From assembly GCA_900468535.1 (NCBI GenBank), contig UBTY01000043.1:1-64000 (forward strand): a stretch of DNA of 64,000 nt. Reading direction: 5' to 3'. The notes under the pieces are model-generated. The model ran no database searches. It was not told the origin of the DNA and saw nothing but the letters and a program-made list of their open reading frames with translations. A program made the translations under genes and the position numbers. Positions 35,601 to 42,694 of the stretch are shown piece by piece. The stretch is from Hyphomicrobiales bacterium (GTDB lineage: Bacteria; Pseudomonadota; Alphaproteobacteria; Rhizobiales; Rhizobiaceae). Each line of letters starts with the position of its first letter. Positions within the stretch are counted from its first letter, which is position 1.

Positions 35601-36478
35601 CCATCGCCATACCCGACACCATCCAGCCAAAGTCGCTGGCAGATGCGGCCAAGGGCGGCGACGCGCTGGCTCTCTTCGAGATCGGCGCACGCTACAGTGA
35701 CGGCCGCGCCGGCATCACGGCCGATCCGAAGGAAGCAGTGAGCTGGTACCAGCTCTCTGCCGACAAGGGCTTCGCGCCGGCCGAGTACCGGATGGGCAGC
35801 ATCTACGAGAAGGGTACCGGCGTCGAGCGCGACATCAACAAGGCCCGGCAGTACTATGAGCAGGCTGCCGATCAGGGCAATGCCAGCGCCATGCACAATC
35901 TGGCTGTCCTCTACGCCTCCGGCGCTCTCGGCCAGCAGGACTATGCGAAGGCCGCGAACTGGTTCACCAAGGCTGCCAACCTCGGCATTACCGACAGCCA
36001 GTTCAACCTCGCCATTCTCTGCGCCCGCGGCAATGGGGTCGCGCAGGACCTGACGGAATCCTACAAGTGGTTCGCGATCGCTGCCAAGGGCGGTGACAAG
36101 GACGCGTCGCAGAAGCGCGACGAAGTGGCCAACGCCCTGAAGCCCGATCAGCTGGAGAAGGCCCGCGCCAAGGCGGATCTCTGGAAGGCCGAACCGCTGA
36201 ACACGAAGACCAATGCCGTCGATGTTCCGGACGAATGGAACGGCACGGCGACGAAGACTTCCACCGTCGACATGAAGCGGGCGATCCGCAATATCCAGGC
36301 AATCCTGAACAACAATGGCTTCGACGCCGGTAATCCGGACGGCGAGCTCGGCGCAAAGACGGTTGCCGCGATCAAGAGCTTCCAGAAGTCTATCGGCCAG
36401 GAGCCAAGCGGCAAGATCAACGACGATACGGTCAAGGCCCTTCTGGAACGCAACAAGGCGCCAGCAACCAAGGCCTGA
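32672..36478 (+). CDS. podJ: PodJ-like polar localization protein
   Basis: A 1268-residue membrane protein. Residues 1 to about 660 are mostly coiled coil with Ala/Pro-rich stretches (LDALNRTIEGLEARIEGL at the start). A basic stretch and one membrane span lie at about 840-865 (RPILLAVGAVLLAIMAFPLA). Four Sel1-like repeats cover about 993-1146 (ALFEIGARYSDGRAG; YRMGSIYEKGTGVERD) and a PG_binding_1 domain closes the protein (about 1199-1266). This is the PodJ layout of rhizobia, in which PodJ marks the new pole and organises growth and polarity. The Sel1 and murein-binding parts face the periplasm. A GCAA-loop terminator follows. Confidence 0.92.
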   Translation: MNGSRSHTTRHSDRASLDALNRTIEGLEARIEGLIGNSARDQAPRPAAPAREAPTYAPRAPYAAAEPRPDPIAEIRQRQRMLEASRERPAVREPLSYHNREPQTYAREPARSYAPAPERAAAPAPRPAMPQAAAPAPSRPSAEDTMTEIAQALVNLRQDLKRDISEGVTREMNALRGELKEIKASATDRHFADDIRADMGRLAESIDQLTRRSSAPDAQNLRGEFEELRSLMDGLAREDSIRHIENRWDGFETHLQSVDTAGLQEELVALAYRLDDIKRNISGMGESPAVRALEDKLISIATAMEQFANMIQPYDRSMSDQFAAVDSRLDEISRAIAASSRTAASGDPAMMHRLEGRLNGLAEQIEIMGHSVASRSAPTDNLADRLEALTARVEELANAESTSRLDERLEHLSYLLEQSQRVSPLPELTGALSDISRKIDALEHGSVNDVLAQRLDYLARRIDEMEFQPLQPVQPVIDESAFHRIEDRLSDIAARLNESTAAPATDATALRNLEDQIANLSALMSEPRQAEIPADLDRRMGAIEDYMATSDEYIVEAARQAAEAVVEAYARNGGIQAGAPADISALNALAADLRNLEDLSRSGEERTHRTFQALHETLVQIADRLDDMESRTARPAARMPAADVDFHVDPYSLVPADADEQDKPAVFGTRTTPVAQEAESAREPVAPAMAATETSAIAIEAATKPAAAAVPGKGSLLVSLGKRLLPAKKAKTGERAVIDPTPSIDPVDVMPPEAANEPLEPGSGAPDVKKILERVRASQNAARTNPKPASETERADYIAAARRAAQAAAMEVDAGGKSGSKGEKKAKSKDAAAKGGAFSRFRRPILLAVGAVLLAIMAFPLARTLTSGTPAPSAEVATIAEPPAASPLPVDSETAPDQNQAALPAAAEAPKTDAQVQAPAAAPEQIPSEHLTAAAPLNGEAATTLSPSGTPQDASAFVSKDTAPAAAAMAPASAAETIAIPDTIQPKSLADAAKGGDALALFEIGARYSDGRAGITADPKEAVSWYQLSADKGFAPAEYRMGSIYEKGTGVERDINKARQYYEQAADQGNASAMHNLAVLYASGALGQQDYAKAANWFTKAANLGITDSQFNLAILCARGNGVAQDLTESYKWFAIAAKGGDKDASQKRDEVANALKPDQLEKARAKADLWKAEPLNTKTNAVDVPDEWNGTATKTSTVDMKRAIRNIQAILNNNGFDAGNPDGELGAKTVAAIKSFQKSIGQEPSGKINDDTVKALLERNKAPATKA

Positions 36479-36494
36479 CATAATCAGCGTACTA

Positions 36495-36526
36495 AACGCC
36501 CGCTAGTGCAAACTGGCGGGCGTTTT
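36495..36526 (+). terminator. rho-independent terminator of podJ
   Basis: AACGCCCGCTAGT (36495-36507) pairs with ACTGGCGGGCGTT (36512-36524), one T-G wobble, around the stable GCAA tetraloop, then TTTT and cacgtctttt. It starts 17 bases after the podJ stop codon. Confidence 0.85.
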
Positions 36527-36679
36527 CACGTCTTTTGGCCGCAAGCGGTGCTTTTTCGGCAACGTTGGCACCGCAATCTTGTCGATGCCGTCGATGCCCC
36601 TACTTGATCCCCGCCGGAGCGATCCTCTATGCGTGGGTTACGCCGGGGAGGCGCTTCGCGTGAAGCAAGGGATTGTCGC

Positions 36680-37318
36680 ATGATGGAAATTTTCACGTCC
36701 GCCGGTTTGCTGGCGCTTCTACAGGTCATCTTGATCGACCTGGTTCTAGCCGGCGACAACGCAGTCGTGATCGGGCTTGCCGCAGCCGGGCTTGCGCCCG
36801 ACCAAAGGCGCAAGGCCATCCTCGTCGGTATTCTCGCCGCGACCGTGCTGCGTATTGCGCTTGCGAGCGTGACCGTGCAGCTCCTCGACATCATCGGCCT
36901 GCTGCTCGCCGGCGGCATTCTGCTTCTCTGGGTCTGCTGGAAGATGTGGCGCGAGCTGCGAGCCGGCAACAACGGCGGTGCGGATGCGGCGGACGCGGCT
37001 GGCGCCCAGGCGCCACGCAAGACCTTCATGCAGGCAGCAACTCAGATCGTCATCGCCGACGTATCGATGTCGCTCGACAACGTGCTTGCCGTTGCCGGCG
37101 CGGCCCGCGAGCATCCGACGGTTCTCGTCATCGGCCTTATCCTGTCGATCGCCATGATGGGCGTCGCCGCGAACTTCATCGCGCGATTGCTCAATCGCTA
37201 CCACTGGGTTGCCTATGTGGGTCTGGCGATCATCCTCTATGTCGCGCTCCACATGATCTATCGCGGCGCGCTTGAGGTCTGGCCGCATCTGGCACCGCTT
37301 GCGGGTGCCGCCGGCTGA
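36680..37318 (+). CDS. TerC family integral membrane protein
   Basis: A 212-residue inner-membrane protein with about seven helices. The TerC hallmark is split as LIDLVLAGDNAVVIGLAA (about 15-32) and VIADVSMSLDNVLAVAGA (about 131-148), each with the conserved Asp-Asn pair in the membrane. Related proteins (YjbE/Alx types) export manganese, often with metal or pH riboswitch control; no such leader is evident here. The ATG pair at 36680 gives the family start. It is convergent to the DUF922 gene. Confidence 0.92.
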   Translation: MMEIFTSAGLLALLQVILIDLVLAGDNAVVIGLAAAGLAPDQRRKAILVGILAATVLRIALASVTVQLLDIIGLLLAGGILLLWVCWKMWRELRAGNNGGADAADAAGAQAPRKTFMQAATQIVIADVSMSLDNVLAVAGAAREHPTVLVIGLILSIAMMGVAANFIARLLNRYHWVAYVGLAIILYVALHMIYRGALEVWPHLAPLAGAAG

Positions 37319-37329
37319 CCGTTCAGCGG

Positions 37330-37350
37330 ACGGGCTTCACGGCCCGTTTA
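37330..37350. terminator. hairpin between convergent TerC and DUF922 genes
   Basis: ACGGGC (37330-37335) and GCCCGT (37342-37347) form a perfect 6-bp stem with a 6-base loop, followed by TTTA. The DUF922 gene's stop codon (37337-37339) lies in the loop. It may end the TerC transcript. Confidence 0.5.
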
Positions 37351-37936
37351 CGAGGTTCAGGATCAGGGCCTGGATGTTTCCCCCCTGCCCCATCTCGACG
37401 CGGTCGAATTCGCGGCCGCGTTCCCGTTGCCTGTCGGAGAGTTCACCCAATCGCTTTGTGAGCTCCACGCGGATCTTGCGGCAATCGGGATCGTCAGGCG
37501 CGGAGAACCCAACGCTCATCGTTTCGATGTCGTGAACCATTTCGGTGATGATCGTGCCATGCACCTTCTCGTGTTTGCGCACGCCGTCCAGAAAGGTATC
37601 CCAACTCGCCTTGACCGCCGGGGAAAGCGATGTCGAGGGTTTCGGCAGCGTGTAAATCAGCACCAGCTTTGGCTTGGCGGAGGCGAGAACGCAGGCGCCA
37701 TCGCGCGGCTCGTATTTTCGCTGCCAGGTCAGCCGGAATGTTGTATGCGCGATGGTGCGAACCCGGCCGCCGACTTCAGGCCCTCGTTCCCCGATAGAGC
37801 CGTATAGTTCGGCTCCGGTCTTGCCCGAGATCGAATAGGTTCGGACCTCCTCCGACGGCTGCCATTGCGCCGATGCCGTCGCCGGCCCGACTACGCACAG
37901 GAGTGCCAGGAATAGAATTCGTGCGTCCGCCTTCAC
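37337..37936 (-). CDS. DUF922 domain-containing secreted Zn-dependent protease
   Basis: A 199-residue periplasmic protein. A Sec signal (ADARILFLALLCVVGPATASAQ) ends near residue 24. The metalloprotease motif HEKVH (HExxH) is at about residue 120, followed by the acidic helix TEMVHDIETM. Proteins of this family are predicted secreted zinc proteases; activity is not shown here. I prefer the GTG start at 37936 with GAGGG about 7 bases ahead; the ATG at 37996 would add 20 uncertain residues. It is convergent to the TerC gene. Confidence 0.8.
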   Translation of the reverse strand: MKADARILFLALLCVVGPATASAQWQPSEEVRTYSISGKTGAELYGSIGERGPEVGGRVRTIAHTTFRLTWQRKYEPRDGACVLASAKPKLVLIYTLPKPSTSLSPAVKASWDTFLDGVRKHEKVHGTIITEMVHDIETMSVGFSAPDDPDCRKIRVELTKRLGELSDRQRERGREFDRVEMGQGGNIQALILNLVNGP

Positions 37937-38080
37937 GCTGCCCTCAAATCTGTTCGCAATCCGCGGCAATCTAGGATCGGAACCCGTGGCATTCAACCGG
38001 GGTGAGCGAGGTTCTCCGGCCTGTCGTAAAAACCTAAAAAAGCCTGATTATTCAGAATTCTTCACATATGAGGGGAGCGC

Positions 38081-38194
38081 ATGTCGCTGATCGAAAGCCT
38101 ATGGCAACGATTTCGCCGTATGATGCCTCTTTCGAAGGAAAATACGGGAGCGCGTCTGCCGATCGGGCAGATCAGGGATCGGGGTCGGCTGTGA
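38081..38194 (+). CDS. possible 37-residue leader or small protein
   Basis: An ATG-started frame with AGGGGAG a few bases ahead, encoding a basic 37-residue peptide (starts MSLIESLWQRFRRMMPL, Arg-rich end). Its TGA (38192-38194) overlaps the GTG start of the TauE/SafE gene (38191) by the sequence GTGA, the usual form of translational coupling. The first 15 residues could form an amphipathic helix. No family known; it could be a chance frame. Its ribosome site spacing (about 4-5 bases) is a little short. Confidence 0.35.
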   Translation: MSLIESLWQRFRRMMPLSKENTGARLPIGQIRDRGRL

Positions 38195-39114
38195 CAATCT
38201 ATCTGCCCATCGCAGAATTGTCGGTGAACATCTTCATTATTCTCGGAATGGGCGCCGCGGTGGGCTTCTTGTCCGGGATGTTCGGCGTCGGCGGCGGCTT
38301 TCTGATTACGCCACTCCTGATCTTCTACAACATCCCTCCCGTCGTCGCGGTTGCCACCGGCGCAAACCAGGTCGTCGCATCCTCCATATCAGGCGCGATC
38401 ACGCACTTCCGGCGCGGAACGCTTGACGTCAAGCTAGGCGCTGTCTTGCTCGTCGGCGGCCTGACGGGGGCAACGGTCGGGATCTGGATCTTCTCGCTGC
38501 TGCGACGGCTCGGCCAGCTCGACCTCTTCATTTCGCTGCTCTACGTCGTTTTCCTCGGCACCGTCGGCGCACTGATGCTGCTCGAGAGCGTCAACGCGAT
38601 GCGCCGTTCGGCAAAGAACATCCCGCCGGCCGCGCGCAAGCCCGGACACCACCACTGGGTTCACCGTCTGCCGCTGAAGATGCGCTTCAAGAAGTCGAAG
38701 ATCTTCCTGAGCGTCATCCCGATCGTGGCACTCGGCTTTTCGATCGGTATTCTGACGTCGGTCATGGGCGTCGGCGGCGGCTTCATCATGGTTCCAGCGA
38801 TGATCTATCTGCTGCGGATCCCGACCAACGTCGTTGTCGGCACGTCCCTCTTCCAGATCATTTTCGTCACCGCCTACACCACGGTCGTGCAGGCCGCCAC
38901 GAACTACTCCGTCGACATCGTGCTCGCTCTCATTTTGATGATAGCCGGCGTGATCGGGGCGCAGTATGGGGTGCGCGTCGGTCAGAAGCTGCGCGGCGAG
39001 CAGCTGCGCGCGCTGCTCGGCCTTCTCGTCCTTGCCGTCGGCCTTCGCCTTGCCGTCGCCCTCGTCGTGACGCCGGCCGACATCTATTCCGTCGTGATGG
39101 GAGGCGGAAACTGA
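38191..39114 (+). CDS. TauE/SafE family sulfite-exporter-like permease
   Basis: A 307-residue inner-membrane protein with about eight helices in two repeats. Both repeats show the family signature: FLSGMFGVGGGFLITPLLIF near residue 25 and ILTSVMGVGGGFIMVPAMIY near residue 190, with TGANQVVASS after the first. Such proteins export small organic or sulfur anions (sulfite, sulfoacetate); the exact anion here is not known. The GTG at 38191 gives the family start (MTIYLPIAE); an upstream ATG at 38068 would add 41 unlikely residues. The next gene overlaps the stop by one base. Confidence 0.87.
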   Translation: MTIYLPIAELSVNIFIILGMGAAVGFLSGMFGVGGGFLITPLLIFYNIPPVVAVATGANQVVASSISGAITHFRRGTLDVKLGAVLLVGGLTGATVGIWIFSLLRRLGQLDLFISLLYVVFLGTVGALMLLESVNAMRRSAKNIPPAARKPGHHHWVHRLPLKMRFKKSKIFLSVIPIVALGFSIGILTSVMGVGGGFIMVPAMIYLLRIPTNVVVGTSLFQIIFVTAYTTVVQAATNYSVDIVLALILMIAGVIGAQYGVRVGQKLRGEQLRALLGLLVLAVGLRLAVALVVTPADIYSVVMGGGN

Positions 39115-39917
39115 TGCGCCTTCTCGCCGCTGCCCTGTTGCTCTTGCTGCTGCCAGGTATCGCCGCTGCTCAGGTCTTGCTGCCTGGGCAGGCGACGCAG
39201 GCGGTGACCACCGAAGGGCTGGAGATCGGCACATCGACCAGCGAAATTGCGATCACGTCGGATTTCCATGGCGCCGACCTCACGATCTTCGGAGCCGTGA
39301 CCAACACGGATAGCCTGCTGCTGGCGATCGGTCAGTATGACGTGGTCGTGGTCCTCGAAGGACCGCGCGAGAATGCCACCGTACGCCGGAAGGAACGGGT
39401 CTTCGGCATCTGGATCAACACGCGCTCTATGACCTTCGAAGCCGTTCCGCATTCCTACTCGATGTCGAGCTCGCGGATGCTCGACGACGTTACCACCCCT
39501 CTCGACCTGACCGAACAGGGGATCGGCATCGACCACATCCCGCTGTCGCCGGTCGGCTTCGTCGGCAATGCCAGCAATCTCGGCGAATTCCGGCAGGCGT
39601 TTCGGCGGCTGCAGGAAAAAGGCGGGCTCTACGACCGCGACCCGAGCGGCGTGCGCTTCGTCAGCTCGAACCTCTTCAAGGCGAGCTTGCGCTTGCCGGC
39701 CAACATCCCGAACGGCGTCCACACGGTGCGCGCCTATCTCTTCAAGAGCGGGAAGTTCGTAACGGACAAATCGGTGCCGCTGCGCGTCATCAAGACCGGG
39801 ATCGAACAGATGATCACGGATGCGGCGCACGAGCGGCCGATCTCATACGGCGTTTTCGCCGTGTTTCTCGCCCTGGTGACCGGCTGGAGCGCCAGCGTCA
39901 TCTTCCGCAAGGACTGA
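39114..39917 (+). CDS. TIGR02186 family protein, TauE/SafE partner
   Basis: A 267-residue membrane-anchored protein. An N-terminal signal or anchor (LLAAALLLLLLPGIAAA) and one C-terminal helix (SYGVFAVFLALVTGWSASVIF) bracket a beta-rich periplasmic part (TEGLEIGTSTSEIAITSDFHGADLTIFGAV). TIGR02186 proteins are found next to TauE/SafE permeases; start and stop overlap as TGATG here, implying coupled translation and perhaps a complex. The biochemical role is unknown. Confidence 0.88.
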   Translation: MRLLAAALLLLLLPGIAAAQVLLPGQATQAVTTEGLEIGTSTSEIAITSDFHGADLTIFGAVTNTDSLLLAIGQYDVVVVLEGPRENATVRRKERVFGIWINTRSMTFEAVPHSYSMSSSRMLDDVTTPLDLTEQGIGIDHIPLSPVGFVGNASNLGEFRQAFRRLQEKGGLYDRDPSGVRFVSSNLFKASLRLPANIPNGVHTVRAYLFKSGKFVTDKSVPLRVIKTGIEQMITDAAHERPISYGVFAVFLALVTGWSASVIFRKD

Positions 39918-40044
39918 GCGGCCGTTCCCTATCGAACGCGGCTCATTCTTCCACTCCGGACAGGTCCGCCGGACTCTTGCCGCGGCATGAACACAGCTTC
40001 GCCTTTATCTAAAAACCGGCCATTAACGTTTACCAGTTAGTAAT

Positions 40045-40060
40045 CTCTCAGACATGAGAG
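40045..40060 (+). promoter_or_regulatory. hairpin masking the ribosome site of the SLT lipoprotein gene
   Basis: CTCTCA (40045-40050) pairs with TGAGAG (40055-40060) around gaca. The right arm contains part of the Shine-Dalgarno sequence GAGAGG, whose start codon is at 40071. This could limit translation. Inference only; the stem is short. Confidence 0.3.
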
Positions 40061-40070
40061 GTTTTCTGTA

Positions 40071-40652
40071 ATGCGTATCCGTACCCTGCTCGCCCTTGTG
40101 CTGCTGGGGCTTGTTGCCAGTTGCGCCACGGCTCCCCGCCAAACCCGAAACATCTGTGCCGTGTTCGAACAGCGTGACGGCCTTTTCACCAACTGGCAGC
40201 GCGCCGCTGAAAAATCAGAGCGGAAGTACGGTGTTCCAGTGCCGATCCTGATGGCAACCATGTATGTGGAATCCGGATTCCAACCCAACGCCCGGCCACC
40301 ACGCACAAAGCTCTTCGGCTTCATTCCCTGGACGCGGCAATCGACCGCCTACGGCTATTCGCAGGCACTGAACGGCACTTGGGATCACTACCAGTCCGCA
40401 ACCGGCAACTGGGCGGCACGGCGGACAAACTTCGCAGACGCGATCGATTTCATCGGCTGGTATCATTCGCAGAACAGCCAGGTCACCGGCATACAGCTGA
40501 ACGATGCCTACAGCCTCTATCTGGCCTATTACTCAGGACCGAAGGGCTACATGCGCGGCGACTGGCGCTCCAACGCGCAGCTGCAGAAGACCGCCCAGCG
40601 ATTTGCCGGCATGGCGGCAAACTACCAGCAGCAGCTTCAGGGTTGCAATTAA
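40071..40652 (+). CDS. SLT-domain lipoprotein (transglycosylase-like)
   Basis: A 193-residue lipoprotein: signal MRIRTLLALVLLGLVASC with lipobox LVASC, Cys18 acylated. The SLT core has the putative catalytic Glu in ATMYVESGFQPNARPP (about residue 65), then YGYSQALNGTWDHYQ and YSLYLAYYSGPKGYMRG, the family's LAYNAGPG-like motif in altered form (YYSGPKGY). It would cut murein glycan strands at the outer membrane. It is convergent to the AhpD-like gene with a strong hairpin between. Confidence 0.87.
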   Translation: MRIRTLLALVLLGLVASCATAPRQTRNICAVFEQRDGLFTNWQRAAEKSERKYGVPVPILMATMYVESGFQPNARPPRTKLFGFIPWTRQSTAYGYSQALNGTWDHYQSATGNWAARRTNFADAIDFIGWYHSQNSQVTGIQLNDAYSLYLAYYSGPKGYMRGDWRSNAQLQKTAQRFAGMAANYQQQLQGCN

Positions 40653-40666
40653 CCGCGCACCCGCGT

Positions 40667-40693
40667 GCTCGACCGACATCGCGCCGGTCGAGC
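40667..40693. terminator. bidirectional terminator-like hairpin
   Basis: GCTCGACCG (40667-40675) and CGGTCGAGC (40685-40693) form a perfect 9-bp stem with a 9-base loop between the convergent SLT lipoprotein and AhpD-like genes. No long U-run is visible on either side. Confidence 0.6.
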
Positions 40694-40707
40694 TCAAGCA
40701 CTGCCTA

Positions 40708-41169
40708 TCAGGCGGCCTGTGCCGGCTTATCGATCGGGTGCTGAGTGCGGAAGCCAACGGCGAGCCGGTTCCAGATGTTGATCGTGCCGATGGCGACCGT
40801 GATCTTGGTAATCTCTTCTTCCGTGAAGTGGGCCTCCAGGGCTTCGAAATCGGCATCCGGTGCGCCGGTCTCGGCGATGCGGGTTACGGCGTCGACCCAG
40901 CCGAGCAGCGCGCGTTCCTTGGCGTCGTAAACAGGCGATTCACGCCAGACGCACATCAGGTTGATCCACTGTTCGCTAAGCCCGTCGTGCCTGGATTCCT
41001 TCACATGCATATCGACGCAATAGGCACAACCATTGATCTGTGAGGCGCGCAGCTTGATGAGGTGGATGAAGCGGCGTTCAAGGCCCGATGTCTGGACGTA
41101 TTGCTCCAGTGCGGCAACGGCCTTGTAGGCTTCCGGCGATGCCTTGGCGAAGTTGAAACGTGGTTGCAT
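40708..41169 (-). CDS. carboxymuconolactone decarboxylase/AhpD-like family protein
   Basis: A 153-residue AhpD-fold protein with the redox motif CAYCVDMH (Cys-x-x-Cys followed by His), typical of alkylhydroperoxidase-like members rather than true carboxymuconolactone decarboxylases. It may reduce peroxides or act in thiol redox in the cytoplasm. It starts 31 bases after the Rrf2 regulator gene, in the same direction, so the pair is an operon, and control by oxidative or nitrosative stress is plausible. Confidence 0.9.
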   Translation of the reverse strand: MQPRFNFAKASPEAYKAVAALEQYVQTSGLERRFIHLIKLRASQINGCAYCVDMHVKESRHDGLSEQWINLMCVWRESPVYDAKERALLGWVDAVTRIAETGAPDADFEALEAHFTEEEITKITVAIGTINIWNRLAVGFRTQHPIDKPAQAA

Positions 41170-41199
41170 GATTCACTCTCCTTCTGGTTTTTTAGGGGC

Positions 41200-41700
41200 T
41201 CAACGAGCCGTTCTGCGTTCATTGATTTCGAGAAACGCGCAGCCGCGGGCGGCGATACCGCCGTCGTCTTCAGCAGTGAGCTGCGCCAGGATGTCCGCGA
41301 TGCTGGTCTTGGCGAGTTCGGCGCGATAGACGCGCTCGGCTCGCAGCATCGCCGCGCTGACTTGGCATGGTTTGGTGAAATAGCGCTGCGGCAGCTGGTT
41401 TGGTCCGCGCTGGCGGATCTCGCTGCATCGAAACGCAGGCTCCGGCCCTTCGACCGCAAGCACGATATCGAGAAGACTGATGCTCTCCGCCGGCCTTGCA
41501 AGGCGATAGCCGCCCTTCGGCCCGGGCACCGTGTTGACGATGCCAGCACCTGACAGAGCCTGCAAATGCTTCAGAAGATAGCTTGTCGAGACCCCATGGA
41601 ACTCCGCCAGAGCGGCTGCGGAGAGCACGCCACCTTCCGAAAGGCCGACAAGCATCGCGACGCTGTGTATCGCCTGCTCTACCCCGTCACCCAGTTTCAT
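41200..41700 (-). CDS. Rrf2 family transcriptional regulator
   Basis: A 166-residue regulator with the Rrf2 winged helix (LSAAALAEFHGVSTSYLLKHLQALSGAGIVNTVPGPKGGYRLARP) and cysteines in AFRCSEI, KPCQV and GCAF. Their spacing is wider than the usual IscR/NsrR cluster (C-x5-8-C-x5-C), so an iron-sulfur role is uncertain and a YwnA-like thiol sensor is more likely. It is followed at once by the AhpD-like gene. An upstream ATAAAAATTAT-rich stretch could hold its operator. Confidence 0.9.
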   Translation of the reverse strand: MKLGDGVEQAIHSVAMLVGLSEGGVLSAAALAEFHGVSTSYLLKHLQALSGAGIVNTVPGPKGGYRLARPAESISLLDIVLAVEGPEPAFRCSEIRQRGPNQLPQRYFTKPCQVSAAMLRAERVYRAELAKTSIADILAQLTAEDDGGIAARGCAFLEINERRTAR

Positions 41701-41875
41701 CGGACCATCTCCTTAAATCATGGATAAAAATTATCCGCGATTGTCGATCATGTCAAGAGCGTATTTGAGCGCCGGCGAATACGAATGGCCCGCACTCGCA
41801 CAGGGGTTGTTAAGCGATAGGGATTCGCTACAGTCGACCGCGTTGGGCAAAAACAATTCCAATAAGGGAACAGCA

Positions 41876-42631
41876 ATGAGAAAGACGATTTTCCTGGCGG
41901 CCGCTGCCTTGCTTGCAGCGACGCACCTCGCATCCGCCGAGGATACGATCCGCATCGCAACCGAGGGCGCCTATCCTCCCTTCAACTTCGTCGAATCCGA
42001 CGGCAGCCTAAAGGGACTCGACGTCGACATGGCCAACGCGCTCTGCGAGGAAATGAAGGCCAAGTGCACGATCGTCGCGCAGGACTGGGACGGCATCATC
42101 CCCGGTCTTCTGGCCAAGAAGTATGACGCCATCATCGCATCGATGAGCATCACGGAAGAGCGCAAGAAGCAGATCGACTTCACGAACAAGTACTACACGA
42201 CGCCGCTCGCCGTCGCCGTGCCGAAAGACAGCCCGCTGAAGGGCGTTAGCGTCGAGGACATGAAGGGCAAGGTTGTGGGCGCGCAGGCCTCGACCACGCA
42301 GGCCGACTACCTCAACGACGTCTATGCCAAGGGCGGCGCTGAGGCGAAGATGTATCCGACGCAGGACGAGGCCGTGGCCGACCTCCAGAACGGCCGCATG
42401 GACGCACTGATCTCCGACAAGTTCGTGGTCGTCGACTGGCTGAACAAGGCCGGCAAGGATTGCTGCAAGCTGCTCGGTGACGTGCCCGGCACGGAAACGC
42501 AGGCCGGCATCGGCATCCGCCAAGGCGAGACCGAGCTGAAGGAACGCTTCAACAAGGCGATCGACGCACTCGTCGCCAATGGCAAGTACCAGCAGATCAC
42601 CAAGAAGTACTTCCCCTTCGACATCTACTGA
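41876..42631 (+). CDS. amino acid ABC transporter substrate-binding protein (polar amino acid type)
   Basis: A 251-residue periplasmic protein with a Sec signal (MRKTIFLAAAALLAATHLASAE, cleavage near residue 20). The family-3 binding fold shows IRIATEGAYPPFNFVESDG at residue 24, KCTIVAQDWDGIIPGLLAKKYDAIIASM at about 62 and FTNKYYTTPLAVAVPKD at about 100. It resembles lysine/arginine/ornithine-type binding proteins. No permease or ATPase gene is adjacent, so it must share a transporter elsewhere. Two Cys in DCCKLLGD may form a disulfide. A terminator follows. Confidence 0.9.
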   Translation: MRKTIFLAAAALLAATHLASAEDTIRIATEGAYPPFNFVESDGSLKGLDVDMANALCEEMKAKCTIVAQDWDGIIPGLLAKKYDAIIASMSITEERKKQIDFTNKYYTTPLAVAVPKDSPLKGVSVEDMKGKVVGAQASTTQADYLNDVYAKGGAEAKMYPTQDEAVADLQNGRMDALISDKFVVVDWLNKAGKDCCKLLGDVPGTETQAGIGIRQGETELKERFNKAIDALVANGKYQQITKKYFPFDIY

Positions 42632-42649
42632 TCGCCTGTCGATCCAAAC

Positions 42650-42674
42650 GCGCGGAGGCTTGTCACCTCCGCGC
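42650..42674 (+). terminator. terminator after the binding-protein gene
   Basis: GCGCGGAGG (42650-42658) and CCTCCGCGC (42666-42674) pair perfectly over 9 bp with a 7-base loop, followed by cctttg. It starts 18 bases after the stop codon. Confidence 0.65.
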
Positions 42675-42694
42675 CCTTTGAACAAGTTCATCTC

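Noticed and set aside
33977..36481. 834-codon open frame on the minus strand
   Set aside because: It is antisense to podJ, whose Sel1 and peptidoglycan-binding parts are clear. Repeated Gly/Arg/Cys-rich text is a GC artefact.
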